Shown here one piece after another: positions 23,274 through 30,010 of a DNA stretch of 35,840 bases. The stretch covers positions 1-35,840 of the forward strand of contig JAKAWC010000009.1 of the NCBI GenBank assembly GCA_021817125.1, in the 5' to 3' direction. Source of the DNA: Microcaldota archaeon. Its GTDB lineage: Archaea; Micrarchaeota; Micrarchaeia; Micrarchaeales; CABMGC01. The position numbers and the translations under genes were made by a program. Positions within the stretch are counted from its first letter, which is position 1. Each line of letters opens with the position of its first letter. The notes under the pieces were generated by a model. That model searched no databases and was not told the origin of the DNA. It saw only the letters and a list, made by a program, of their open reading frames with translations.

Positions 23274-25700
23274 TTACTCGCACTTGGTGTACCCGCAAGA
23301 CTTGCAGATGAAGCATCCGTTCTCCATGACAAGCGTCTGCTCGGTACACTTCGGACATGCTGCTGCCATCGGGGCATCTCCCCCTCTGCCGGCAGGTTTC
23401 ACAGTGGTCTGGTATCCGTCGACATGCGTCTCCGTCTTTCCTTTGGGTGCAGCCAGCGGTGCCATGCTGCCCATCGGGGTTATGCCCGTCGCTATCTCGA
23501 TGGCCTTGGCGATAGCGTCTGGTACGCTGTACAGTTTCACCCCGCGGTCCCAGACTATCGACTGGTTTGACTTTATCCCCTTCAGGCTGTCCACAAGCCC
23601 TGTCACCGTCCCACCGATCTGCAGGTACTTCGAGGCGATCCTGCCTATGGCTTCACAATACGACTTCTCCTCGCTGCCCGTCTTTCCGAGCTGCACGAAG
23701 ACCTCCCGTATCTGCTCGTTGTCGAAGTTTGCGGTCAGGTAAAGCGAACCCTGGGGGACCTTGAGCTTCACTGTCTTGCCTATCATAGCCTGCGGCCTGG
23801 CCCACTCCTGTGGTCTCTGCTGCACGGCAACCGCGCCGGTTCCAGCCTTCGCCGCCTTCTCCTTGTCCTGTATCTCCTTCTGCTCGTCTGTTATGAGTAT
23901 CCCTTCGCGCGAGCCCTCCCTGTACACCGTTATGCCCTTGCATCCCGCCTTCCACGCAAGCAGGTATATGTTGCCAACGTTCTCCGTAGTAGTATCCCGC
24001 GGCAGGTTGACAGTGCTTGATATCGCGCTGTCGATGTGCTTCTGTATAGTGCCCTGCATCCTGACCCTGAACTCTGGCTTTATCTTGTGGGCAGGTACGA
24101 AGAACTCCGGCAGGTCACCCTCCTCCTTTATCTCCGCGTGGTGCGCCATGTACTGCAGCACCAGCGGGTGGTAGACCTTGAAGTGCTCTTGGCTGAGCGA
24201 CTCGCTGCGCCTGTTGTAACTGAATGCGAATATCGGTTCTATGCCGCTCGACGTTCCGGCCAGCACAGACCCGCTGCCTACCGGCGGTATCGTGAGCACG
24301 GCGACGTTCCTGATTCCGCTCTTGTATATCTTCTCCCTGAGCTGGGGGTTGAGTCTCTTGACGAAGCCCATCTTCACGTGCTTCTCCTTGTCGAACAGCG
24401 GGAACGACCCTTTCTCTTTGGCTATCTCGACGCTCTCGTCATAAGCCGTGGTCTTCATCCTGTCGAACAGGCTGTCTATGAAAGCTATGGCCTGGTCGCT
24501 GTCGTACCTTATCCTGAGCTTGACCAGCATGTCTCCCAGTCCCGTGACGCCCACCCCTATCCTCCTGCTGTTGCGCGTTGCATCGCTCTGCGCTTTTAGC
24601 GGGTGTTTATCATTGTTGTAGTCAAGGACGTTGTCCAGGAACCTTACCGAGTAGCGGGTCACCTTCTCGAAGCCGTCCCAATCGAGCCTTGCATCGTCTG
24701 TGAATGCATCAAGCACAAATGCGGAAAGGTTTATGTTGCCCAAGTCGCAAGCGGCATAGTTTTGCAATGGTTGTTCGGAACATGGATTTGTTGTTATAAC
24801 CTCCATTCCGTTGTACTCGCTCGGCGAGTCGCGCTTGACCGCGTCCCAGAAAAGCAGTCCAGGCTCCGCCCAGTCTCTCGCCGACTGCACAAGCTCGTTC
24901 CAGAGCGCACGTGCTTTTACCTTGCGCTCGAACCTTCCTATGACGTCGTTCTCGTACCTGAGCATGAAGTCGCTGTCCGATTCCACGGCGCGCATGAACT
25001 CGTCGGTTATGCGCACGCTGATGTTTGCATATCTCACGTTGCGCATGTCGCGCTTTATCCTTATGAAATCGAATATATCTGGATGGTCGACGCTTAGGGT
25101 TATCATGAGCGCGCCCCTCCTCGCCTTCTGACCTATCGTCCTTGTGGTCTCGCTGAATAGGTTCATGAAGCTGATGCTGCCCGTCGAGTATACTGCAGAG
25201 TTGTTGACATGCGAGCCCCTCGGCCGCAGTATGCTTATGTCAGTGCCCACTCCCCCTCCAAAGCTGTATGTCCTTGCCGCCTCCTTGCACCAGTCGAAGA
25301 TCGATTCTAGAGAGTCGTCTCTGATCCCAACCACATAACAATTAAGGAGGGTCGCCTTCCTGGGCTGCCCGGCGCCGAACATTATCCTGCCTCCCGGTAT
25401 GAACTTGAAATCATAGAGCAGCCACTTGAACTTCTCGTTCCACTCCTTCCTCTTCTCATCGGTGGCTTCAACGTTCGCCATCTCCCTGGCGATCCGGTCC
25501 CACATCTCCAGCGGAGTGTTTTCTAATATATTGTCGTTCAGGTCCTTGAGTGCATACTTCTCGTAGAACACCCTCGCGCGTATCTCATCTCCATCGAAGT
25601 ATTCCAGCGTCTCCTTAGGGAGCGTTATCGCGCCATCGGTCCCCCTATGCTCTCCCTTGGTCTCTTCAACGAATTCGGTCTTTTTCTCGACATCAGCCAC
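23274..25700 (-). CDS. nrdJ: Adenosylcobalamin-dependent (class II) ribonucleotide reductase
   Basis: Reduces ribonucleotides to deoxyribonucleotides with a B12-derived radical, with or without oxygen. The 808-residue barrel carries the active-site Cys in TLLNCYV, the thiyl-radical site NPCSEQPL followed by ACDLGNINL, and the second-half phosphate loop VLTIPPVGSGSVLAGTSSGIEP. The C-terminus has CPKC and CKSCGYTKC cysteines for zinc binding and thiol relay. The GTG 25700 start is chosen because GGAGGGTGG at 25705-25713 is an excellent ribosome binding site; the frame opens further to a TTG at 25736 with no support. Cobalamin must be made or imported; no such gene is in the window. Confidence 0.97.
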   Translation of the reverse strand: MADVEKKTEFVEETKGEHRGTDGAITLPKETLEYFDGDEIRARVFYEKYALKDLNDNILENTPLEMWDRIAREMANVEATDEKRKEWNEKFKWLLYDFKFIPGGRIMFGAGQPRKATLLNCYVVGIRDDSLESIFDWCKEAARTYSFGGGVGTDISILRPRGSHVNNSAVYSTGSISFMNLFSETTRTIGQKARRGALMITLSVDHPDIFDFIRIKRDMRNVRYANISVRITDEFMRAVESDSDFMLRYENDVIGRFERKVKARALWNELVQSARDWAEPGLLFWDAVKRDSPSEYNGMEVITTNPCSEQPLQNYAACDLGNINLSAFVLDAFTDDARLDWDGFEKVTRYSVRFLDNVLDYNNDKHPLKAQSDATRNSRRIGVGVTGLGDMLVKLRIRYDSDQAIAFIDSLFDRMKTTAYDESVEIAKEKGSFPLFDKEKHVKMGFVKRLNPQLREKIYKSGIRNVAVLTIPPVGSGSVLAGTSSGIEPIFAFSYNRRSESLSQEHFKVYHPLVLQYMAHHAEIKEEGDLPEFFVPAHKIKPEFRVRMQGTIQKHIDSAISSTVNLPRDTTTENVGNIYLLAWKAGCKGITVYREGSREGILITDEQKEIQDKEKAAKAGTGAVAVQQRPQEWARPQAMIGKTVKLKVPQGSLYLTANFDNEQIREVFVQLGKTGSEEKSYCEAIGRIASKYLQIGGTVTGLVDSLKGIKSNQSIVWDRGVKLYSVPDAIAKAIEIATGITPMGSMAPLAAPKGKTETHVDGYQTTVKPAGRGGDAPMAAACPKCTEQTLVMENGCFICKSCGYTKCE

Positions 25701-25730
25701 ATTACCACCCTCCTGGCGACATGTAAGAAA

Positions 25731-25746
25731 CCACAACCCATAGTGG
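25731..25746 (-). promoter_or_regulatory. NrdR box 2 (over the predicted nrdJ transcription start)
   Basis: The top strand reads CCACAACCCATAGTGG. It fits 11 of 16 positions of the published NrdR box acaCwAtATaTwGtgt, including both CAC/GTG arms. It lies exactly 32 bp from box 1, about three helical turns, the spacing known for tandem NrdR sites. Confidence 0.65.
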
Positions 25747-25753
25747 TCGCCGC

Positions 25754-25762
25754 CTGTTTAAA
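25754..25762 (-). promoter_or_regulatory. TATA box of nrdJ
   Basis: Minus-strand CTTTAAAC-type box between the two NrdR boxes. It predicts transcription start near 25732 and a leader of about 30 nt that contains the GGAGGGTGG ribosome binding site. Confidence 0.6.
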
Positions 25763-25778
25763 GCACAATTGATTGTGC
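25763..25778 (-). promoter_or_regulatory. NrdR box 1 (next to the nrdJ TATA box)
   Basis: GCACAATTGATTGTGC has seven-base arms that pair perfectly around a two-base centre. It fits 12 of 16 positions of the NrdR consensus. It abuts the TATA box on its upstream side, so a bound repressor would block TBP/TFB. Confidence 0.75.
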
Positions 25779-25911
25779 CGCGAATAAAACTAGAGTATGC
25801 AAGGTATTTAAAGGTAGCTTCCGCGAAAGTCGATTGCCGTGCAGGAAAATTACTTGATGTGTGATGTGTTTATCCAGGTAAAATCCCTGCACCTTATTTA
25901 AGTGCATCCAC

Positions 25912-26616
25912 TTATCTGAAGTAGTCTCCTATCTTCATCTGCCTGATCAGCGTCAGCGTCTTCCAGTACTCGCGGACGTACGGCCGTATGGTGTTCGTGC
26001 CGAGGCTCGCGCGGATCGCGTCGACCGTGACGTGGTCCGAAGGGTATCCGGAACCAAGCTCGATCCCTACAGAGTCCTCTATCTTCGCCATCGCCCTGTC
26101 CCTCGTGACCTTGGCGATTATCGATGCGCTTGACACAACCGGATATCTCAGGTCGGCCTTGTGCTCCGACACGACATGGATACGTTTCTCCCCCCTCTTC
26201 CCGCGGGGGGTCTTCACCCCCTCTACCATCATCGGCTTCTTGGACAGTAGGCTAATCCTCATCCCGAAGCGTTCGGATATTACGTCTGGAGAGTCGAGGT
26301 ATATCCTGTCAAGGTCGATCCCGACCTGGTCTATCAGCTTGGCGAAGTGCATCGCCTCGAGCTCGTTGAGCGATATCTTGCGGTTCATCGCCTCGTTTAT
26401 CTCGCCGTTCGCTATGGCATAGACCTTCACGTCATCGGCAAGAGATTGGATCTCATCGAACAGGTACTCCCTCTTCTTGGGGGTGAGCAGCTTGGAGTCG
26501 CGCACGCCCAACCTGGCGAGTTTCTTCGTCTTTGCATCGCTCATGCTGACAACGCTTACAACAAGAGGGCCGATTACGGCCCCGCGACCGGCTTCATCCC
26601 CGCCAGCAGCGATGAT
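25912..26616 (-). CDS. rnhB: Ribonuclease HII, start codon unresolved
   Basis: Cuts RNA in RNA-DNA hybrids. Catalytic acids are D7 and E8 in GGDEAGRG, D108 in YLDSPDV and D155 in HKADLRYP, numbered from the ATC at 26616; length 234 is normal. The first in-frame ATG (26544) would remove DEAGRG and make a dead enzyme, and no ATG, GTG or TTG exists in frame between the upstream stop and that point. Either ATC 26616 is used (GGTG lies five bases upstream), or one T is missing from the T5 run at 26617-26621, which would join GTG 26624 in frame and give MFFIIAAGGDEAGRG. The PRC-barrel gene stops only 11 nt upstream. Confidence 0.85.
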   Translation of the reverse strand: MIAAGGDEAGRGAVIGPLVVSVVSMSDAKTKKLARLGVRDSKLLTPKKREYLFDEIQSLADDVKVYAIANGEINEAMNRKISLNELEAMHFAKLIDQVGIDLDRIYLDSPDVISERFGMRISLLSKKPMMVEGVKTPRGKRGEKRIHVVSEHKADLRYPVVSSASIIAKVTRDRAMAKIEDSVGIELGSGYPSDHVTVDAIRASLGTNTIRPYVREYWKTLTLIRQMKIGDYFR

Positions 26617-26627
26617 AAAAACACCAA

Positions 26628-26879
26628 CTACATGTTCCTTCTGTCGACAACGATTAGGTCGTTAACGGCGAGAACGGCGCCATAATCCACCCTGAGCTTG
26701 CCGCTCTTCACTTCGAGCTTGTTCACAAACTCGCTGTCCACGTTCGGCTCAAGAATGAGCGCAGTGAGCTTGCCGGTAACCTCGTTGAGTTCCGCATCAA
26801 CAAACTGCCCTAGCTCAAATCCGTCGTTCGTCATTACGCGCTTTCCTATCAGTTGCTCCGCAATCACATATTTTACCAT
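26628..26879 (-). CDS. PRC-barrel domain protein
   Basis: An 83-residue single PRC-barrel: VIAEQLIGKRVMTNDGFELGQFVDAELNEVTGKLTALIL is the usual beta pattern with GxxVxxxxGxxxG, and VNDLIVVDRR closes the barrel. Archaeal stand-alone PRC proteins are thought to be adaptors, for example in cell division and RNA metabolism; the role here is unknown. ATG 26879 is chosen because GGGTGG lies just before it and TATTTATATA at 26921-26930 fits a short leader. The frame extends to 26921, but that part coincides with the promoter. RNase HII follows 11 nt downstream. Confidence 0.88.
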   Translation of the reverse strand: MVKYVIAEQLIGKRVMTNDGFELGQFVDAELNEVTGKLTALILEPNVDSEFVNKLEVKSGKLRVDYGAVLAVNDLIVVDRRNM

Positions 26880-26920
26880 GTTGCCACCCTGGGTCTCTAC
26901 ACCTAGCATAAGCGTGAACA

Positions 26921-26930
26921 TATTTATATA
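26921..26930 (-). promoter_or_regulatory. TATA box of the PRC-barrel/RNase HII operon
   Basis: TATTTATATA on the top strand, read on the minus strand as TATATAAATA. Transcription start is expected near 26901, giving a leader of about 22 nt that carries GGGTGG before ATG 26879. Confidence 0.65.
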
Positions 26931-27025
26931 CCTTTAGCCGAGGACAGAGTAGCCAAATAACGAACATAAACCGGCGCAGCCAGCGCATCCCTCCGGATTT
27001 GGGCGCCCCGGACAGAACGGAAGGC

Positions 27026-27757
27026 ATGTTTATTAATGCCAGCGAGAAACAGGATTCCATGCCATCTGCGGTAATCAGACATGCAGCGACCGATGCCACA
27101 GTGCTGCGTAAGACAAATGGCGCGGCTCCGGTCCGGGATAAATCGAAGGCGAGGCTGCACGGCTGGTGCGGAACGCTAAAGATACTGCCGTGCGGCAGGG
27201 ACGTCGGTGAGTACGAAGCGGAGATAGGCATCCGCGCAGGCGCTCTTCGCGGCAAGCGCGTCCTGGATATCGGCTCAGGGTTCGGGGTGTTCGGCCACGA
27301 GTGCAGGGCAAAGGGCATATATGTGGTCGACGTCGACCCGTCCTACTCAAGCTTCCATACATTGTACACCAATTACGGTGCATGGGTACGCCGCGAATAC
27401 GCCGAAGCGACCAGGGATACGTCTGCCAAAGTGGCAGCGGTGCACGAGACCCTGCCCATCAAGAGCGAGTCTGTAGACATCGTGGTGTCATGCTACTCCT
27501 CCTTATACTATGCAAGCGTCAACCATGGCCATACAGGTGCAGCGCCGGGGGCGGTGCGCACCATGCTGGCGGAGACTCTGCGCGTGCTGCGCAGGGGAGG
27601 CGAGGCGTATCTGATGCTCCCGCCGTGCGCGCCCGAGACCAACGGCGTGCCAGACCTCATGCTGGGCGACATTGCCGACAGTTGCAGTGGCGCATCATGG
27701 AGCCTGCTTCCCGCAAGGTCGGGCAACGGGGTGCTGAAGCTGTCGAAGCGCAGGTAA
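27026..27757 (+). CDS. SAM-dependent methyltransferase-like protein
   Basis: A 243-residue Rossmann methyltransferase: motif I VLDIGSGFGVFG, end of strand 2 VVDVDPSYSS, a motif IV-like region ESVDIVVSCYSSLYY, and LRVLRRGGEAYLMLPP as strand 5. The N-terminal 70 residues are basic and unlike any family I know. The substrate is unknown. The frame is open from TTG 26999; ATG 27026 is preferred, though neither has a good ribosome binding site. It stands alone, with NUDIX 31 nt downstream under its own TATA. Confidence 0.75.
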   Translation: MFINASEKQDSMPSAVIRHAATDATVLRKTNGAAPVRDKSKARLHGWCGTLKILPCGRDVGEYEAEIGIRAGALRGKRVLDIGSGFGVFGHECRAKGIYVVDVDPSYSSFHTLYTNYGAWVRREYAEATRDTSAKVAAVHETLPIKSESVDIVVSCYSSLYYASVNHGHTGAAPGAVRTMLAETLRVLRRGGEAYLMLPPCAPETNGVPDLMLGDIADSCSGASWSLLPARSGNGVLKLSKRR

Positions 27758-27760
27758 AAG

Positions 27761-27768
27761 TTAAATAC
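27761..27768 (+). promoter_or_regulatory. TATA box of the NUDIX gene
   Basis: TTAAATAC centred 25 nt before ATG 27789, which makes that ATG the likely leaderless start instead of ATG 27774. Confidence 0.55.
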
Positions 27769-27788
27769 CCGCGATGGCAATCCCATTC

Positions 27789-28229
27789 ATGACGCATCCG
27801 GCAGCCCACCCTCCGACAGTGCGCCTCGGCGCGGTGCTGCTCCTGCAGAAGGGAGACAAAATCCTCCTCGGCAAGAGGCGCAGCTCTTTCGCCGATGGCA
27901 GGTATATGTTCATGGGTGGACACGTCGAGCACAAAGAACCCGTAAAGAAGTGCCTCGCGCGAGAGATAAAGGAGGAGATTGGCATAAGCATAGCGGAGAA
28001 GGACATGACGCCTGTTCACATCCTGCACGTGCTGGCGGACTACGAAGCAGTATGGGTCGTATTGAAGGCAACGAAATGGAAGGGCAGTCCAAGGAATCTC
28101 GAGCCGGAGAAGTGCAGCGACCTGGGATGGTTCCCGATAAACAGGCTGCCGAGAGAATCAGGCCCGCACGTGAAGGAGATAATGAGGGAGCTGGCAAAGG
28201 GAAGATTCTTCAGCGAGCAGAGGCACTGA
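27789..28229 (+). CDS. NUDIX hydrolase (MutT-like)
   Basis: Hydrolyses nucleoside diphosphates linked to another group, such as oxidised dNTPs or nucleotide sugars. The full Nudix box is present: GGHVEHKEPVKKCLAREIKEEIGI satisfies Gx5Ex7REUxEExGU. The 146 residues are the usual single-domain size. GKRRSSFADGRYMFMGGHVEHKE resembles the MutT/8-oxo-dGTPase-like group that lacks further domains, but substrate cannot be assigned. The start at 27789 follows from TATA spacing. It is 40 nt from the winged-helix gene. Confidence 0.92.
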   Translation: MTHPAAHPPTVRLGAVLLLQKGDKILLGKRRSSFADGRYMFMGGHVEHKEPVKKCLAREIKEEIGISIAEKDMTPVHILHVLADYEAVWVVLKATKWKGSPRNLEPEKCSDLGWFPINRLPRESGPHVKEIMRELAKGRFFSEQRH

Positions 28230-28239
28230 CGACGGAAGG

Positions 28240-28248
28240 CTTATATTC
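28240..28248 (+). promoter_or_regulatory. TATA box of the winged-helix/HAD operon
   Basis: CTTATATTC centred 26 nt upstream of ATG 28270, which predicts a leaderless transcript. Confidence 0.6.
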
Positions 28249-28269
28249 GTTGAAATGTGAATGTAGTGC

Positions 28270-28590
28270 ATGGGTGACCCATTGGGCATGCTGCTCTTCA
28301 AGGAGAAACAGGTCAGACTGCTGCTGAAGCTCCTCGAGACAGGCAAAGAATGGCACATATCTGACCTGGCCAAGGCCACCGACATCACGTACGTGCACAC
28401 CTCGAAGTTTATATCGAGGTGTGAGCAGGAAGGCCTGATAAAGAGCGAGAAGCACGGCAGGACGAAGAGGCTTCTCCTGACGGAGAAGGGGACGGAGATA
28501 GCAACATCCATCTCAAAGATAATGGGGAAGATAAACCTGCCGTCGCCTCCACAACCACAAGAGCAGCCTCCACCGCCAGATAAGAGGTGA
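28270..28590 (+). CDS. Winged-helix DNA-binding protein (MarR-like)
   Basis: A 106-residue regulator. HISDLAKATDITYVHTSKFISRCEQEGLIKSEKHGRTKRLLLTEKG gives the HTH and wing, close to MarR and archaeal small wHTH proteins. A Pro/Gln-rich tail follows (SPPQPQEQPPPPDKR). The start coincides with the predicted transcription start. The gene is followed, with its stop inside the ribosome binding site, by a HAD hydrolase, so it may regulate that pair; the signal is unknown. Confidence 0.85.
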   Translation: MGDPLGMLLFKEKQVRLLLKLLETGKEWHISDLAKATDITYVHTSKFISRCEQEGLIKSEKHGRTKRLLLTEKGTEIATSISKIMGKINLPSPPQPQEQPPPPDKR

Positions 28591-28594
28591 CAAA

Positions 28595-29224
28595 GTGCAG
28601 AAGTACAAGCACCTCATCTTCGACTTCGGCGGTGTGTTCTTCGACTTGAAGACCCGGAAGAAGCACGGATACATCGGAGACGTAGCTGCGATATTGAATA
28701 TACCCCTAGAGACCGCAGGCGAGTTGTGGAGCACACACCGTGATGACCTAATCACAGGCAGAGAAACGCCCGCCCAGTTCCTGGCGAAAGTAAATGGCAT
28801 CCATGGTCCAAGAGTCGACGCCAAGGAAGCCCTGGAGAGGTGGAGGGATCTGCAGGCCGCTGAAAAGGAACGGATTGATTGGAAACTGGTCGACTATGTC
28901 GATGGATTAAGAAAGAAGTACCGGGTGCACCTGTTCACCAACACCATAGACCTATATACCGGCGGCGGAAAGAACCCGCGCAACCATGTCGCAGACCGGT
29001 TCGAACACATTTTTGTATCCTGCGAGGAGGGAGTCACCAAGTCAGACAAGGAGGCATTTTTGCATGTGCTGAAGAAGCCGGGTGCCAAGCCCAGTGAGTG
29101 CATATTCGTGGACGACCACCATCCGTTCGTCGAAGCCGCAAAGGCTGCAGGGATTACCGCTATCCTCTATACGAATCTCGCCGCCCTCAAGAAGGAGTTC
29201 AAGAGGCTCGGAATCGCAGCCTGA
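28595..29224 (+). CDS. HAD-superfamily hydrolase
   Basis: A 209-residue HAD-like phosphatase. Motif I is LIFDFGGVFFDL, with nucleophile Asp but Gly where the second Asp usually stands. Motif II is HLFTNTID, motif III the Lys in VTKSDKEAF, and motif IV FVDDHHPFVEAA. An alpha-helical cap fills residues 20-95. The start is GTG 28595 with GAGGTGA five bases upstream, overlapping the stop of the winged-helix gene. The C-terminus (AAKAAGITAILYTNLAALKKEF) is clearly related to the HAD protein at 30011-30625 on the opposite strand. Substrate unknown. Confidence 0.88.
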   Translation: MQKYKHLIFDFGGVFFDLKTRKKHGYIGDVAAILNIPLETAGELWSTHRDDLITGRETPAQFLAKVNGIHGPRVDAKEALERWRDLQAAEKERIDWKLVDYVDGLRKKYRVHLFTNTIDLYTGGGKNPRNHVADRFEHIFVSCEEGVTKSDKEAFLHVLKKPGAKPSECIFVDDHHPFVEAAKAAGITAILYTNLAALKKEFKRLGIAA

Positions 29225-29287
29225 TGCTGATAATCTCCTGCCGTCAGATCGACTGCAGCGGAAGCCACGCCGCGAAGTTGAGCATAT

Positions 29288-29390
29288 GCCCGCCCTTTCG
29301 GGCGGGCCCCGAATCCTCTCGCCGGTTGGTGAGCAGATGAGTGATCTGCCAAACCCGGATAGAAGATGCCGTGAACGACGGCAATCTTAT
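29288..29390 (+). ncRNA. Candidate structured RNA or leader: three stacked hairpins
   Basis: In the 317-nt stretch between the HAD gene and the next ORF I see a perfect 8-bp hairpin (GCCCGCCC, loop TTTC, at 29288-29307). A longer stem follows (CCGG..GCAGAT, loop GAGTG, ATCTGC..CCCGG, at 29322-29357). A third is a 10-bp stem with one bulged A (AAGATGCCGT with ACGGCaATCTT, at 29363-29388). No promoter is obvious directly upstream. It could be the 3' untranslated region of the HAD mRNA, a stable RNA, or a decayed gene leader. The rest of the stretch (29391-29541) is AT-rich with several TATA-like runs. Confidence 0.35.
29305..29345 (+). repeat. Leader repeat, copy A
   Basis: It shares with copy B (29505-29550) the string CCCGAATC, a pyrimidine stretch, then GTTGGTGAGCA, one variable base, and ATGAGTGAT. 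In copy A the ATG opens a reading frame of only 33 codons (29337-29438), which looks like a decayed or minimal gene. Confidence 0.55.
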
Positions 29391-29504
29391 TGCGCGGGCA
29401 ACTTATTTAAATGTTTCTTTAAGTATATGAACTTATAGTAAAGTATAAGAATATACCCTTACGTATATACAATCACAGAACGCTTTTGCCGGCGTACACA
29501 AAAC

Positions 29505-29550
29505 GGCTCCCGAATCTTCTTTTGCTAACGTTGGTGAGCATATGAGTGAT
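29505..29550 (+). repeat. Leader repeat, copy B, with ribosome binding site
   Basis: Same pattern as copy A. Here GGTGAG precedes ATG 29542 and the ATG opens a 94-codon gene. A short inverted repeat (GCCG..CGGC) lies just upstream, as a GC hairpin does in copy A. Confidence 0.55.
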
Positions 29551-29826
29551 AACCATATCTCGAAACTGGAAGAAGCAGTCCGTTGCGTAGCGATGGCTGC
29601 ATACAGCAGGAAAGACGGTTCGGTAATAGGGATGGACTGCCCGGAACTTCGTGAGAAGCGAACGGCAGACCTGGTGAAAGCCCTTGTATGGCTCGTCGAG
29701 GACGCGGCTCGCAGAAATGCGGCTATCCTCGCTGCCATAGAAGAGCATGCGCCAGCGATTCCTGACAATGTGGCTTATATGGCTCTGGAGCCTGAACGGC
29801 CATACATTGTCTGGTCATCCCAGTGA
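29542..29826 (+). CDS. Small unknown protein, 94 residues
   Basis: I do not recognise it. The protein is mostly helical: LVKALVWLVEDAARRNAAILAAIEEHA could form an amphipathic helix. A leading part holds two Cys, and the end (ERPYIVWSSQ) looks like a short strand. There is no signal or membrane span. GGTGAG four bases before ATG 29542 is a good ribosome binding site, and TATA-like ACGTATATAC at 29461-29470 would give a leader of about 50 nt. It lies between inverted HAD genes in a hairpin-rich zone. It could be an accessory or toxin/antitoxin-type gene; no partner is evident. Confidence 0.55.
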   Translation: MSDNHISKLEEAVRCVAMAAYSRKDGSVIGMDCPELREKRTADLVKALVWLVEDAARRNAAILAAIEEHAPAIPDNVAYMALEPERPYIVWSSQ

Positions 29827-29834
29827 TTACCCAG

Positions 29835-29969
29835 GCGGTCCAAAAGACCGCACTGCTCACCAACGGAGGAAGAGGGCATATCCACCTTCTTCCTCCATCC
29901 ACTCATCGGTTAACACTGACACGTCTGTGATGTCCAGACGTCGCCGTCCGGAATGTGCCGGCGCTTTTT
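29835..29969 (+). ncRNA. Candidate structured RNA: four consecutive hairpins ending in a T-run
   Basis: Downstream of the 94-codon gene come GCGGTC/GACCGC (29835-29851), GGAGGAAGA/TCTTCCTCC (29865-29896), ACGTCTG/CAGACGT (29921-29941, perfect) and CGCCG/CGGCG (29942-29963), followed by TTTTT at 29965-29969. The last hairpin plus T-run could terminate plus-strand transcription. Four perfect stems in 130 nt exceed what a simple terminator needs. Whether one RNA contains all of them is unknown. Confidence 0.35.
29851..29874 (-). repeat. Leader repeat, copy C (inverted)
   Basis: On the minus strand it reads CTCTTCCTCCGTTGGTGAGC followed by AGTG. It matches the pyrimidine stretch plus GTTGGTGAGCAG of copy A. 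The GTG after it opens only eight codons. It lies about 140 nt downstream of the inverted HAD gene, as copy A lies about 80-120 nt downstream of the other HAD gene. Confidence 0.45.
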
Positions 29970-30010
29970 GAAAGCCCGCTCTTACGCTGCAGCAGGGGGA
30001 GAAGTGACTC

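Noticed and set aside
29288-29307. Bacterial-type terminator for the HAD gene
   Set aside because: The hairpin has no following T-run, and archaea terminate mainly at U-tracts; it fits better as part of a structured element.
29337-29438. 33-codon frame after leader copy A as a gene
   Set aside because: It has the same GGTGAG-ATG start as copy B but is short and Arg/Cys-rich without any recognisable pattern, and it lies within strong hairpins.
29225-30010. RNase P RNA or SRP RNA
   Set aside because: I looked for the conserved GGAAAGUCC-type core of RNase P and the GGAAGG-GCAGCC tip of SRP helix 8 and found neither.
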